The position numbers and the translations under genes were made by a program. A DNA stretch of 13,099 nt from Balneolales bacterium (GTDB taxonomy: Bacteria; Bacteroidota; Rhodothermia; Balneolales; Balneolaceae), in contig JAURMN010000164.1 in NCBI GenBank assembly GCA_030830725.1, positions 1-13,099 on the forward strand, given 5' to 3'. Below are positions 1 to 7,596 of the stretch, one piece after another. The notes under the pieces are model-generated. The model did no database searches. It saw only the letters and a list, made by a program, of their open reading frames with translations, and was not told the origin of the DNA. Positions within the stretch are counted from its first letter, which is position 1; the number at the start of each line of letters is the position of its first letter.

Positions 1-972
1 ATTCTAGAAATGGGGGCCCGTTACGAAGGAAATATCGAAGAGTTATGTGATCTGGCTCGTCCCGATCTCTCGATTGTGACCACCGTTGGTCCGGCACACT
101 TGGAAACCTTTGGTACGATCGACACCATCGCTCATGAAAAAGCGGCCCTGGTCAGGCGCGTTGCTCCAAACGGAATTGTGATTTTGAATGGAGATCAGCC
201 ACTCACGGCGCAGATGGAGGGTTTGCGCGAAGATGTGACCTTTATTTTAGCCACGCTCGACAGCCAAAAAGCGCGGAATAGTAAGCGACCGATGGTTGCC
301 GCGGAAAACGTGCGATATACTCGAAAAGGATGTGAATTTGATTTACTATTATGCAATTTGGACGGAATTGGTGAAGGTTCAGTGGCACGAACAAGCTCCA
401 TGACCTCATCATCAAAATCGACCACCGCCAACTGCATATCCGTTCCCGTCGAACTCCGCCTTCTCGGTGAACATAACGTCATGAATTTCCTGCTCGCTGC
501 CGGAACTGCGGCCGCTGTAGGGCTTCGCGGAGAAACAATCGCCATTGCCGCACAGCGCATCCAGCCCGTTGAGCATCGTCTGGAACTCAAAGAACGAAAC
601 GGGCGAATCATCCTGGATGATGCCTTCAACTCGAACCCCGTTGGGGCAAAAAATGCAGTTAGTGTTCTTATGGCTGTAGAAGGAGGAAAGAAAATCCTCA
701 TTACCCCGGGTATGATCGAACTCGGAGAACTACAAGAGGAATTAAATCGTGAATTCGGTCGTCAAATTGCGAAAGCCGCTCCTGACCAGGTGCTTTTGGT
801 GGGCCCGCGCCAAACGAAACCTATCTTGGAAGGGATCCTGGAAACGAACCCAGCACAACCCGTCCTGCAGGTGAAAAGCTTATTTGAAGCAAATCATTGG
901 GTGGATTCCAATACATACGCCGGTGACGTTATTCTCTACGAAAACGATCTGCCGGACAGTTATAACGAATGA
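1..972 (+). CDS. murF: MurF-type Mur ligase (UDP-MurNAc-tripeptide--D-Ala-D-Ala ligase), 5' end cut by window
   Basis: MurF joins D-Ala-D-Ala to UDP-MurNAc-tripeptide in the cytoplasm, using ATP, in the last soluble step of peptidoglycan precursor synthesis. The frame is open to base 1 (Ile-Leu-Glu before Met at 10), and ILEMGARYEG is an internal MurF motif, so the ATG at 10 is not the start. About 320 residues are visible against roughly 450 in the family; the P-loop and UDP-binding N-terminus lie outside. Seen here: GPAHLETFG and HEKAAL of the central ATPase domain, LLGEHNVMN, then the C-terminal domain with EHRLEL, LDDAFNSNP (MurF normally has DDSYNANP or close) and a TPGMIELGE segment. 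A Ser/Thr-rich stretch at about 361-440 looks like an insertion. The next gene begins 9 bp after the stop, so the two are probably co-transcribed. A MurF-like paralogous Mur ligase is the main alternative, because the N-terminus cannot be seen. Confidence 0.82.
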   Translation: MLEMGARYEGNIEELCDLARPDLSIVTTVGPAHLETFGTIDTIAHEKAALVRRVAPNGIVILNGDQPLTAQMEGLREDVTFILATLDSQKARNSKRPMVAAENVRYTRKGCEFDLLLCNLDGIGEGSVARTSSMTSSSKSTTANCISVPVELRLLGEHNVMNFLLAAGTAAAVGLRGETIAIAAQRIQPVEHRLELKERNGRIILDDAFNSNPVGAKNAVSVLMAVEGGKKILITPGMIELGELQEELNREFGRQIAKAAPDQVLLVGPRQTKPILEGILETNPAQPVLQVKSLFEANHWVDSNTYAGDVILYENDLPDSYNE

Positions 973-981
973 TCTGCGACG

Positions 982-1572
982 ATGAATATTGACCTCTACG
1001 TGCTTCTCTATCTCGTTTTTTATCTGTTTTTCGCCTTTGGCTGGCCAAGTTATCGGACTTGGAAACAAACAGGACTCAATCCAGTTGTATTTGGAACATC
1101 AGATAGCGCACACGATTACATTGGGAAGATGATGAAGATTGTCGTGCTTTTACTCATCGCTTCGAGCCTTTCTTACACATTTGGATTTGCAGAATGGTTT
1201 TCGCCCTTTCTCTATCTTGATTTGGAAATTTTAGACATTTCAGGGCTTTTTCTAATCCATTTTTCATTACTCTGGATTACGATCGCACAACATCAAATGG
1301 GGAAAAATTGGAGAATAGGAATTGATCAGAAACACAAAACAGATCTTGAAACGGGAGGGTTATTTCAATTCAGCAGGAATCCAATATTTCTTGGGATGAT
1401 CTTGAGTGTTACTGGGCTTTTTTTCATTCAACCTAATGCGGTTACTTTTTTTGTGTGGCTTACATCGATTATTCTGATCCAGATTCAAATTCGTCTAGAA
1501 GAAGAATATCTGACAGGAATTCACGGCAAGACATATCTGGCTTATAAAGCGCGGGTAAGAAGATTTATATAG
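982..1572 (+). CDS. Membrane methyltransferase of the isoprenylcysteine carboxyl / phospholipid methyltransferase (ICMT/PEMT) family
   Basis: The 196-residue protein is strongly hydrophobic, with membrane segments at about residues 5-22, 50-68, 85-103 and 135-170. The C-terminal half carries the family signature: MGKNWRIGID (106-115), GGLFQFSRNPIFLG (125-138, with the Arg-Asn-Pro seen where relatives have R-H-P), an acidic RLEEEYL (171-177) and then a Tyr-x-x-Tyr and basic end (185-195). Members of this family use S-adenosylmethionine to methylate lipids, lipid-linked thiols or carboxylates inside the membrane; the substrate here cannot be read from sequence. The ATG at 982 is 9 bp after the murF stop, with no Shine-Dalgarno sequence. 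GC content is about 39% by hand count over 1021-1560, clearly lower than in the flanking genes, which may mean recent transfer or only a bias from hydrophobic codons. It ends 48 bp before the stop of the convergent permease gene. Confidence 0.75.
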   Translation: MNIDLYVLLYLVFYLFFAFGWPSYRTWKQTGLNPVVFGTSDSAHDYIGKMMKIVVLLLIASSLSYTFGFAEWFSPFLYLDLEILDISGLFLIHFSLLWITIAQHQMGKNWRIGIDQKHKTDLETGGLFQFSRNPIFLGMILSVTGLFFIQPNAVTFFVWLTSIILIQIQIRLEEEYLTGIHGKTYLAYKARVRRFI

Positions 1573-1620
1573 CAACACTTCAGTCTTACTTTTTCTAATA
1601 ACCCCCACCTTGCCTCCATT

Positions 1621-2850
1621 TCACCCCGTCTGAACAGCCACGGCGGGCTGTACCTTAGAGGCCCGAATCGCCGGGTATAAACTGGCCAACAAGCAAAGAG
1701 ACAACGTTCCAAGCAGCACCAACACCACATCTCCTCCCTGCACCGCCACCGGATAGGCATCGATCAGAAAAGCCGATGAGAGTTTCAGGAGGCCGAATGT
1801 ATCCTGTAGATAGGTAAACAGGAGACCCAATCCCCCGCCGAAGACCCCACCAATCAACCCAATCACCGCTCCATGCCACAGAAAGAGGGTTCGAATCTGT
1901 TCCGGCGTAAGTCCCAGCGTCATCAATACTCCAATATCCCGGCGTTTTTGCAGCACAATCATGGTGAGCGATCCCACTATGTTAAGCACTGCTACCAGAA
2001 TTATTATCATCAAAACCGCATAAGAAGACCATTTTTCAAGCCTCATCACATCATAAAGAGGACGATTCAAATCGTACCAGGTCTGAACGTTCCATTCCTC
2101 TCCGAATGACATAAGAAATTCCTGTTTAATCCCTTCTGCTTGGTCGGGATTGGAAAGAATTACCTGATAGGCGTTAATCTCGTCTCCAAGAGCAAATAAA
2201 CGCTGAGCAGCCTCCATCTCTACAATCGCCATTTCTTCACCCGTAATACTTCGGTCGGGCAGGATTCCCCTGAGTTCAAATGCGCGAATCCCTGGAGACG
2301 AAAACGAAGTTAGTGTTCTTCGCATCCCTTCAGCCGTAATCAATCCGATGCGATCCCCTGTATTCAACCCAAAACGGTTTACGGTATTGATCGTCATAAG
2401 TACCCCGGGACGTCGATTTCGAACCGAAATATCTTCCTCTCCAGACAATAGAGGATAAAGGCTACTTTCGGAGCCCGATTTAGCCACTAGTTCCTCAGTT
2501 CCTTTAAGACCGATGACCTCATTATCCCCCTCTTGATGAATCAGGAGTGCACGTCCTTCCGCCACCCCGTAAACAGAAACCACTCGCGGATCCTTTTCCA
2601 GCCAAACCAGAACCTCCGGAACGGGATCAAAGGAAGGGGAGGCAATTCGCTCAATCCGAAGCTCGGGATCTTCGGACAACAACATCGATTGCACAACATT
2701 AAAAAACCCGTTAAATACGGACAGCACAATAATGAGCAGAGCCGTTCCTGCCATCACTCCGGCCACAGAAAGCCAGTTCAACACCGAAATAAGTGTGATA
2801 CGACTTCCCTGAGTCAAAATTCTCCAGGAGATATGAGGGATTATATTCAT
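1621..2850 (-). CDS. LolC/LolE-type ABC transporter permease (FtsX-domain, MacB-like core)
   Basis: A 409-residue inner-membrane permease with the LolC/LolE layout: one N-terminal membrane helix (about 22-46), a large periplasmic MacB-like core domain (about 50-270), then an FtsX domain with three helices (about 276-300, 324-348, 374-394). The cytoplasmic coupling segment QKRRDIGVLMTLGLTPEQI (about 301-319) is typical of permeases that push lipoproteins from the inner membrane to LolA. The C-terminus SLYPAIRASKVQPAVAV is also a family hallmark. I chose the ATG at 2850 because MNIIPHISWRIL fits the family N-terminus; the frame stays open to an ATG at 2925, but that adds 25 residues without family likeness and would run into glgB. 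No LolD-type ATPase or second permease lies next to it, so the partner ATPase must be encoded elsewhere. Lipoprotein release is inferred from family; a MacB-like exporter is possible. Confidence 0.87.
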   Translation of the reverse strand: MNIIPHISWRILTQGSRITLISVLNWLSVAGVMAGTALLIIVLSVFNGFFNVVQSMLLSEDPELRIERIASPSFDPVPEVLVWLEKDPRVVSVYGVAEGRALLIHQEGDNEVIGLKGTEELVAKSGSESSLYPLLSGEEDISVRNRRPGVLMTINTVNRFGLNTGDRIGLITAEGMRRTLTSFSSPGIRAFELRGILPDRSITGEEMAIVEMEAAQRLFALGDEINAYQVILSNPDQAEGIKQEFLMSFGEEWNVQTWYDLNRPLYDVMRLEKWSSYAVLMIIILVAVLNIVGSLTMIVLQKRRDIGVLMTLGLTPEQIRTLFLWHGAVIGLIGGVFGGGLGLLFTYLQDTFGLLKLSSAFLIDAYPVAVQGGDVVLVLLGTLSLCLLASLYPAIRASKVQPAVAVQTG

Positions 2851-2906
2851 CGTGATTTGCTTTATATTTCTGAAAATACACTTTCCGCTGAACCTTGTAC
2901 ATCTTG
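2851..2906. promoter_or_regulatory. 56-bp divergent intergenic region between permease gene and glgB
   Basis: Both genes start at the edges of this AT-rich gap, so their promoters must lie in it or inside the opposite gene. On the + strand TATATTTC at 2863-2870 differs by one base from the Bacteroidota -7 element TAnnTTTG and sits 37 bp before the glgB ATG; I found no convincing upstream TTG element at the right distance. Neither gene has a Shine-Dalgarno sequence. Assignment of the gap is firm; the individual box is a guess. Confidence 0.3.
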
Positions 2907-5132
2907 ATGAAGAAGAGAGCCACAAGAAAACCTGACGAACGTTCTACGCACGGGCTCTCCAGAGAAGTGCTCAATGCCATTTCTGTGGGGTATTTATCAG
3001 ATCCTTTTGCCGTTTTGGGGCAGCATCCCACTGGAAAAAAAGGGTTCAGAATTTGCACCTTTCAACCGCACGCCTCATCGGTAAGGGTGCTGCCTAAAGG
3101 CGGAAAAAAGACCTCGGCAGAAAAAATTCATGACAGTGGCATCTGGGCGATAACCTTTCCGACGCGCACCCAGCCCTTCGAGTACCTTCTTGAGATCACT
3201 CCTTTTGAGGGAGAGCCCTATAAAACGGCCGATGCCTATCAGTTTGAGCCTCAACTATCCGACTTTGATCTTCAACTGTGGGGCGAGGGTACCCATTTGC
3301 ATGCCTGGCGCTTCATGGGGGCACATACTCGATCGGTGAACGGGATTGACGGTACGCATTTTGTGGTTTCCGCACCCAGTGCTAACCGTGTCAGCGTAAT
3401 TGGTTCTTTTAACGACTGGGATGGACGACGCCATCCGATGCGGAAGTATCATGAACAAGGATTGTGGGAGATTTTTATACCCCTGGTCGGTCATGGGGAT
3501 GTGTATAAATTTGAAATCCTGACCGCAGAGGGCGGACCGTCGTTAAAAAAAGCAGATCCTTTTGGCGTTTTTGCAGAGTTTCGCCCCGGAACGGCCTCCA
3601 TTATTCATAACTCAGCTTATCAATGGGCCGATAAGGATTGGTTGAAATCGCGGAAAGAGACGAATCATCATGAATCCCCGATTTCTATTTATGAAGTTCA
3701 TCTCGGTTCCTGGCGACGTGATCCTTCTGAACCAGATCGCTTCCTTTCCTACCGCGAATTAATTCAGGAACTCGTTCCTTATGTAAGTGAAATGGGCTAT
3801 ACCCATGTGGAATTCATGCCGGTAGCCGAGCATCCTTATGATCCATCCTGGGGGTATCAGATTACGGGATATTTTGCCCCGACCAGTCGATTCGGGACTC
3901 CGGATGATTTTCGGGCTCTGGTCGACGCCTTTCACAGACAGGGTATCGGAGTCATTCTGGACTGGGTTCCAGCACACTTCACAAAGGATGATCATGGCCT
4001 TAGACGCTTTGACGGGACGGCACTTTACGAACATGAAGATCCACGAAAAGGCGAGCACAAAGACTGGGGAACTCTGATTTTCAACTATGGTCGCACCGAG
4101 GTGCAAAACTTTCTCCTGTCAAATGCGATTTACTGGATAGAGGAATTTCACATAGACGGACTTCGCGTTGACGCTGTCGCCTCCATGCTTTATCTCGATT
4201 ATTCCAGAGAGGAGGGGGAGTGGATCCCCAATCATCACGGAGGCCGCGAAAATCTGGACGCGATCCATTTTCTTCAACGATTTAATACCGTGGTCCATCA
4301 ATACCACCCGGGGGTTCTTACCTTTGCTGAAGAATCCACCTCATGGCAGGGCGTATCCAGGCCGGTTCACCATGGTGGCCTCGGATTTGATTTTAAGTGG
4401 AATATGGGATGGATGAATGACACGCTTCAGTACATCGAAAAGGATCCGATTTATCGAAAATATCATCAAAATGAGTTGACCTTTTCGATGATATACGCCT
4501 TCACCGAAAATTTTATGCTGCCGCTGTCCCATGATGAAGTTGTGCACATGAAACAGTCCATGGTGGGTAAAATGCCAGGGGATGACTGGCAAAAATTTGC
4601 CAACCTCCGATTGCTTTATACCTACATGATGGCCCATCCAGGAAAAAAACTTCTTTTTATGGGGGGTGAAATTGCCCAGTGGTCCGAATGGACGCAAAAA
4701 CACTCGCTCGACTGGCACCTGCTACAGTGGGAGCCTCACAAGGGTGTTCAAAATCTTGTTCATGATCTGAATCACCTCTATGCTCAGAATCCCGCCCTTC
4801 ATCAACAGGATCATAGCTGGGAAGGGTTTCAATGGATTGATATGAGTGATGCCGATAACAGTCTGATCTCCTTTATTCGGCGTGGTCGTTCGCCTGAAGC
4901 GTATATGATTTGTATCTTTAATTTTACACCAACTGTTCATCATGAGTACCGGTTTGGTGTTCCTGAGGCGAGGGAGTATGAAGTGATCCTAAACAGTGAC
5001 TCCTCCTTCTATAGTGGGAGTAATGTAGGGGTCCAACGGGTTCATGCTTCACAGGAGAGCTGGCATCATCAACCAGCACACATCTCCATCACCGTGCCTC
5101 CTCTTACCGGACTCATTTTAAAACCATGTTAA
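2907..5132 (+). CDS. glgB: 1,4-alpha-glucan branching enzyme GlgB
   Basis: GlgB (GH13) cuts alpha-1,4-glucan chains and re-attaches them by alpha-1,6 links, creating branches in glycogen. The 741-residue protein has the full long-form layout: an N1 domain (about 10-125, with DPFAVLGQHP), a CBM48 domain (about 135-225, with VIGSFNDWDG), the catalytic barrel and a C-terminal beta domain ending in VPPLTGLILKP. Catalytic residues are present: Asp422 (GLRVDAVASM, nucleophile), Glu475 (FAEEST, acid/base) and Asp543 (LSHDEVVH), with the same spacing as E. coli Asp405/Glu458/Asp526. HPYDPSWGYQ and NHHGGRENLDAI are further GlgB signatures. I chose the ATG at 2907; a TTG at 2895 in the same frame is a weaker choice. 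There is no Shine-Dalgarno sequence. malQ follows after 13 bp, so the two probably form one operon. Confidence 0.97.
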   Translation: MKKRATRKPDERSTHGLSREVLNAISVGYLSDPFAVLGQHPTGKKGFRICTFQPHASSVRVLPKGGKKTSAEKIHDSGIWAITFPTRTQPFEYLLEITPFEGEPYKTADAYQFEPQLSDFDLQLWGEGTHLHAWRFMGAHTRSVNGIDGTHFVVSAPSANRVSVIGSFNDWDGRRHPMRKYHEQGLWEIFIPLVGHGDVYKFEILTAEGGPSLKKADPFGVFAEFRPGTASIIHNSAYQWADKDWLKSRKETNHHESPISIYEVHLGSWRRDPSEPDRFLSYRELIQELVPYVSEMGYTHVEFMPVAEHPYDPSWGYQITGYFAPTSRFGTPDDFRALVDAFHRQGIGVILDWVPAHFTKDDHGLRRFDGTALYEHEDPRKGEHKDWGTLIFNYGRTEVQNFLLSNAIYWIEEFHIDGLRVDAVASMLYLDYSREEGEWIPNHHGGRENLDAIHFLQRFNTVVHQYHPGVLTFAEESTSWQGVSRPVHHGGLGFDFKWNMGWMNDTLQYIEKDPIYRKYHQNELTFSMIYAFTENFMLPLSHDEVVHMKQSMVGKMPGDDWQKFANLRLLYTYMMAHPGKKLLFMGGEIAQWSEWTQKHSLDWHLLQWEPHKGVQNLVHDLNHLYAQNPALHQQDHSWEGFQWIDMSDADNSLISFIRRGRSPEAYMICIFNFTPTVHHEYRFGVPEAREYEVILNSDSSFYSGSNVGVQRVHASQESWHHQPAHISITVPPLTGLILKPC

Positions 5133-5145
5133 TCCCATTATTCCT

Positions 5146-6645
5146 ATGCGATTTCCTCGCTCTGCCGGCGTTTTGGTCCACCCGACTTCATTTCCTTCTC
5201 CCTTTGGGCTCGGAGATTTAGGTCCTTCTGCAAAGGTTTTCCTCGATTTTCTTTATGATACCCAGCATACGATCTGGCAAGTACTCCCTCTTGGTCCGAC
5301 AGGGTATGGGTATTCACCCTATGCCAGTTATTCGGCCTTTGCCGGAAACCCCTATCTGATCAGCCCTGAGATTTTACAGCAAAAGGGTCTTCTTACCCAA
5401 AAGGAGCTTTCTGCCCACTCACTCTCGTCGACCATGGAAGCCGATTATGAGCGCGGTTTCAAGGTTCGGGATGATCTTTATAAGATTGCTGAGCAGCGTT
5501 TTTTTGAAAAAACCGATGCCAAGACTAAAAAATTGTGGGAGGCCTTTTTAAAAGATAATCGCAGTTGGTTGAACGATTTTGTGCTCTTTATGGCCTGCGG
5601 AAAAGCTCACGGATTCATCCCCTGGAATCAGTGGGAATCTGGGCTGGCAAAACGCTCGGTGGACTCACTGGAAAAAGTCAAAAAACAGTACGAAACGGAG
5701 ATTCGATATCAGACCTGGTTGCAGTTTGAATTTTTTCAACAATGGTCATCCCTCAAGGCATATGCCAATTCATTGGGTATTCGGGTTATCGGGGATATTC
5801 CCATTTTTGTGGATCATAATAGCGCCGATGTATGGGCCAATCCCTCCTATTTCGAGGTGGATAAAGCCGGGAATCGGGTGAAAGTCGCCGGGGTTCCACC
5901 AGATTATTTTAGTGAGACCGGTCAATTGTGGGGAAATCCGCTTTATAGATGGAAAGTACTGGAAAAGGCCAACTATGATTGGTGGGTGGAGCGTTTTCGG
6001 CAAATGTTTACCCTGTTCGATGCCATTCGAGTGGATCATTTTCGTGGATTTGATGCCTATTGGGAAGTCCCTGCAAGCGAAAAAACGGCCGAAAATGGAA
6101 AATGGGTAAAGGGTCCGGGATCCAAACTATTCAAGACCATCCTAAAAGAACTCGGCGAACTTCCCATCCTCGCCGAAGATCTTGGCTTTGTAACCGCTTC
6201 GGTGGAGGCGCTCCGAGACGAATTTGCATTTCCTGGGATGAAAATTCTGCAATTTGCCTTTGATTCAGACGCAACGAACGCCTTTTTGCCACACAATTTT
6301 CCACAAAACTCCGTTGTCTATACCGGTACACATGATAATGATACCAGTATCGGGTGGTATACAACTGCTCCGGAAGTGGAAAAACACCGTGTTCGCGTCT
6401 ATACCCGTTCCGACGGAAGTGAAATACAATGGGAACTGATTCGCTTAGGAATGCTGTCCGTTGCAGACCAGGCCATTATCCCACTCCAGGATTATATGAA
6501 TTTGGGCGGGGAACATCGGATGAATTTTCCGGGTACAATTGGAGGCAACTGGATCTGGCGATACACACCGGAGATGCTTTCTTCTGTAAATCGTGATCGG
6601 ATCCGTCAGCTGATTGAGTTAGGTAATCGAAGAAGTGAAGGGTGA
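5146..6645 (+). CDS. malQ: 4-alpha-glucanotransferase (amylomaltase) MalQ
   Basis: MalQ (GH77, cytoplasmic) transfers alpha-1,4-glucan segments between maltodextrins, releasing glucose and rebuilding longer chains. At 499 residues the gene is full length. The N-terminus SAGVLVHPTSFPSPFGLGDLG and the GPTGYGYSPYASYSAFAGNP segment are typical. The catalytic triad is visible: Asp297 in IRVDHFRGFDAYWEVPA, Glu344 in ILAEDLGFV and Asp397 in YTGTHDNDTSIGW, close to Thermus amylomaltase Asp293/Glu340/Asp395. The C-terminal region has DYMNLGGEHRMNFPG and NWIWR, also expected. It follows glgB after 13 bp; together they remodel glycogen or maltodextrin. No Shine-Dalgarno sequence precedes the ATG. An 84-bp gap with an inverted repeat separates it from comA. 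Confidence 0.97.
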   Translation: MRFPRSAGVLVHPTSFPSPFGLGDLGPSAKVFLDFLYDTQHTIWQVLPLGPTGYGYSPYASYSAFAGNPYLISPEILQQKGLLTQKELSAHSLSSTMEADYERGFKVRDDLYKIAEQRFFEKTDAKTKKLWEAFLKDNRSWLNDFVLFMACGKAHGFIPWNQWESGLAKRSVDSLEKVKKQYETEIRYQTWLQFEFFQQWSSLKAYANSLGIRVIGDIPIFVDHNSADVWANPSYFEVDKAGNRVKVAGVPPDYFSETGQLWGNPLYRWKVLEKANYDWWVERFRQMFTLFDAIRVDHFRGFDAYWEVPASEKTAENGKWVKGPGSKLFKTILKELGELPILAEDLGFVTASVEALRDEFAFPGMKILQFAFDSDATNAFLPHNFPQNSVVYTGTHDNDTSIGWYTTAPEVEKHRVRVYTRSDGSEIQWELIRLGMLSVADQAIIPLQDYMNLGGEHRMNFPGTIGGNWIWRYTPEMLSSVNRDRIRQLIELGNRRSEG

Positions 6646-6676
6646 CATGATCTGGATCAAGAGTCAGGGTTTCAAT

Positions 6677-6713
6677 AAGGCCTCATTTTTCGTATTTTGT
6701 CTTCTTAGGCCTT
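6677..6713. repeat. AAGGCCT / AGGCCTT inverted repeat between malQ and comA
   Basis: Two perfect 7-base arms, 6677-6683 and 6707-6713, are separated by 23 AT-rich bases. Since AGGCCT is itself a palindrome, the arms also read as direct repeats, which would suit a dimeric DNA-binding protein as well as an RNA hairpin. There is no T-run directly after the second arm, so a standard terminator is unlikely. It lies within the 84-bp gap before comA and could be an operator or a leader structure; the arms are short enough to be chance. Confidence 0.3.
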
Positions 6714-6729
6714 TAAAAATCTCTGGTTT

Positions 6730-7596
6730 ATGAAACCTGTTCTCTCTAATCTGCCTGCCAGAAGCTCAAAACCTCGGGACAATGGACTCACCATGGTTCT
6801 GGACAAAGGATTTAGTGTTCGCCAGGCGGAAGATCTCTGCGAATCCTCCGGTGAATTCACCGATATTGTCAAGCTCGGATGGGGCACCAGTCTAGTCACG
6901 AATAAACTTCAGGAAAAGCTGGATGTCTACAAACAGTACGGAATTCCAGTCTATTTTGGTGGCACACTTTTCGAAGTCTTTATGCTTCGGGATCAGCTTG
7001 ATACCTACGTAGATCTCCTCAAATCCTATGACATCACCACGATTGAGGTCTCCAACGGAACTATTTGGCTATCCGATCGGAAAAAAACGGAAATTATTCG
7101 CGAATTAAGCAAAGAATTTACAGTGCTATCCGAGGTGGGAAGCAAAAATCCCAATGATATCATTCCTCCCTACAAGTGGGTGAAAATGATTGAGACCGAA
7201 CTAGAAGCGGGTGCATCCAAAGTAATTTGCGAAGCCCGGGAAAGTGGTACAGTTGGGGTGTTCAGACCCAATGGTGAGGTTCGTTCGGGACTGATTGACG
7301 AAATAACAGATCAAATATCCCAAACTCATCTCATTTTTGAAGCACCCCAAAAAGAGCAGCAAGTATGGTTTATCCGAAAATTCGGTCCCAATGTTAACTT
7401 GGGTAATATCGCACCGTCAGATGTGATTTCTGTAGAAACCATCCGCTTGGGACTGCGAAGCGATACGCTCTTTGACTTTTATAACGTTGGACAATCAGAC
7501 TTTTCAGTGATGACCCATTCTGAGGAAACGGGCTCCAAACCTGAAGATTCTGCTCATGCCAATGGTTCCGTGAAATCATCCAAAGACAAAAAATGA
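6730..7596 (+). CDS. comA: Phosphosulfolactate synthase ComA
   Basis: ComA adds sulfite to phosphoenolpyruvate to give (2R)-phospho-3-sulfolactate, the first step of coenzyme M synthesis in methanogens and of sulfolactate formation in some bacteria. The 288-residue protein shows the family motifs in order: GLTMVLDKG, DIVKLGWGTS, PVYFGGTLFE, IEVSNGTIWL, VLSEVGSKN, VICEARESGTVGVF, LIFEAPQKEQQVWFI, and the end of the barrel GPNVNLGNIAPSDVISVETIRLGLRSDT. About 35 residues rich in Ser, Glu, Asp and Lys follow the last motif and look disordered; such a tail is not part of the core family. The stop overlaps the next ATG by 4 bp (ATGA at 7593-7596), which suggests translational coupling. In bacteria that make sulfonolipids, sulfolactate or cysteate could be the end use, but no further sulfonate gene is visible here. 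Confidence 0.92.
   Translation: MKPVLSNLPARSSKPRDNGLTMVLDKGFSVRQAEDLCESSGEFTDIVKLGWGTSLVTNKLQEKLDVYKQYGIPVYFGGTLFEVFMLRDQLDTYVDLLKSYDITTIEVSNGTIWLSDRKKTEIIRELSKEFTVLSEVGSKNPNDIIPPYKWVKMIETELEAGASKVICEARESGTVGVFRPNGEVRSGLIDEITDQISQTHLIFEAPQKEQQVWFIRKFGPNVNLGNIAPSDVISVETIRLGLRSDTLFDFYNVGQSDFSVMTHSEETGSKPEDSAHANGSVKSSKDKK

Noticed and set aside
195..701. 168-residue open frame on the minus strand inside murF
   Set aside because: It lies entirely within the coding murF frame, is Ser/Arg-rich without domain character and has no start signals; it is a shadow of the real gene.
2895..2906. TTG start for glgB
   Set aside because: It adds only four residues and uses a rare start; the ATG at 2907 is adequate.
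2851..2925. Extended start of the permease gene at 2925
   Set aside because: The extra 25 residues have no LolC/E likeness and would overlap the glgB start; the ATG at 2850 matches the family N-terminus.
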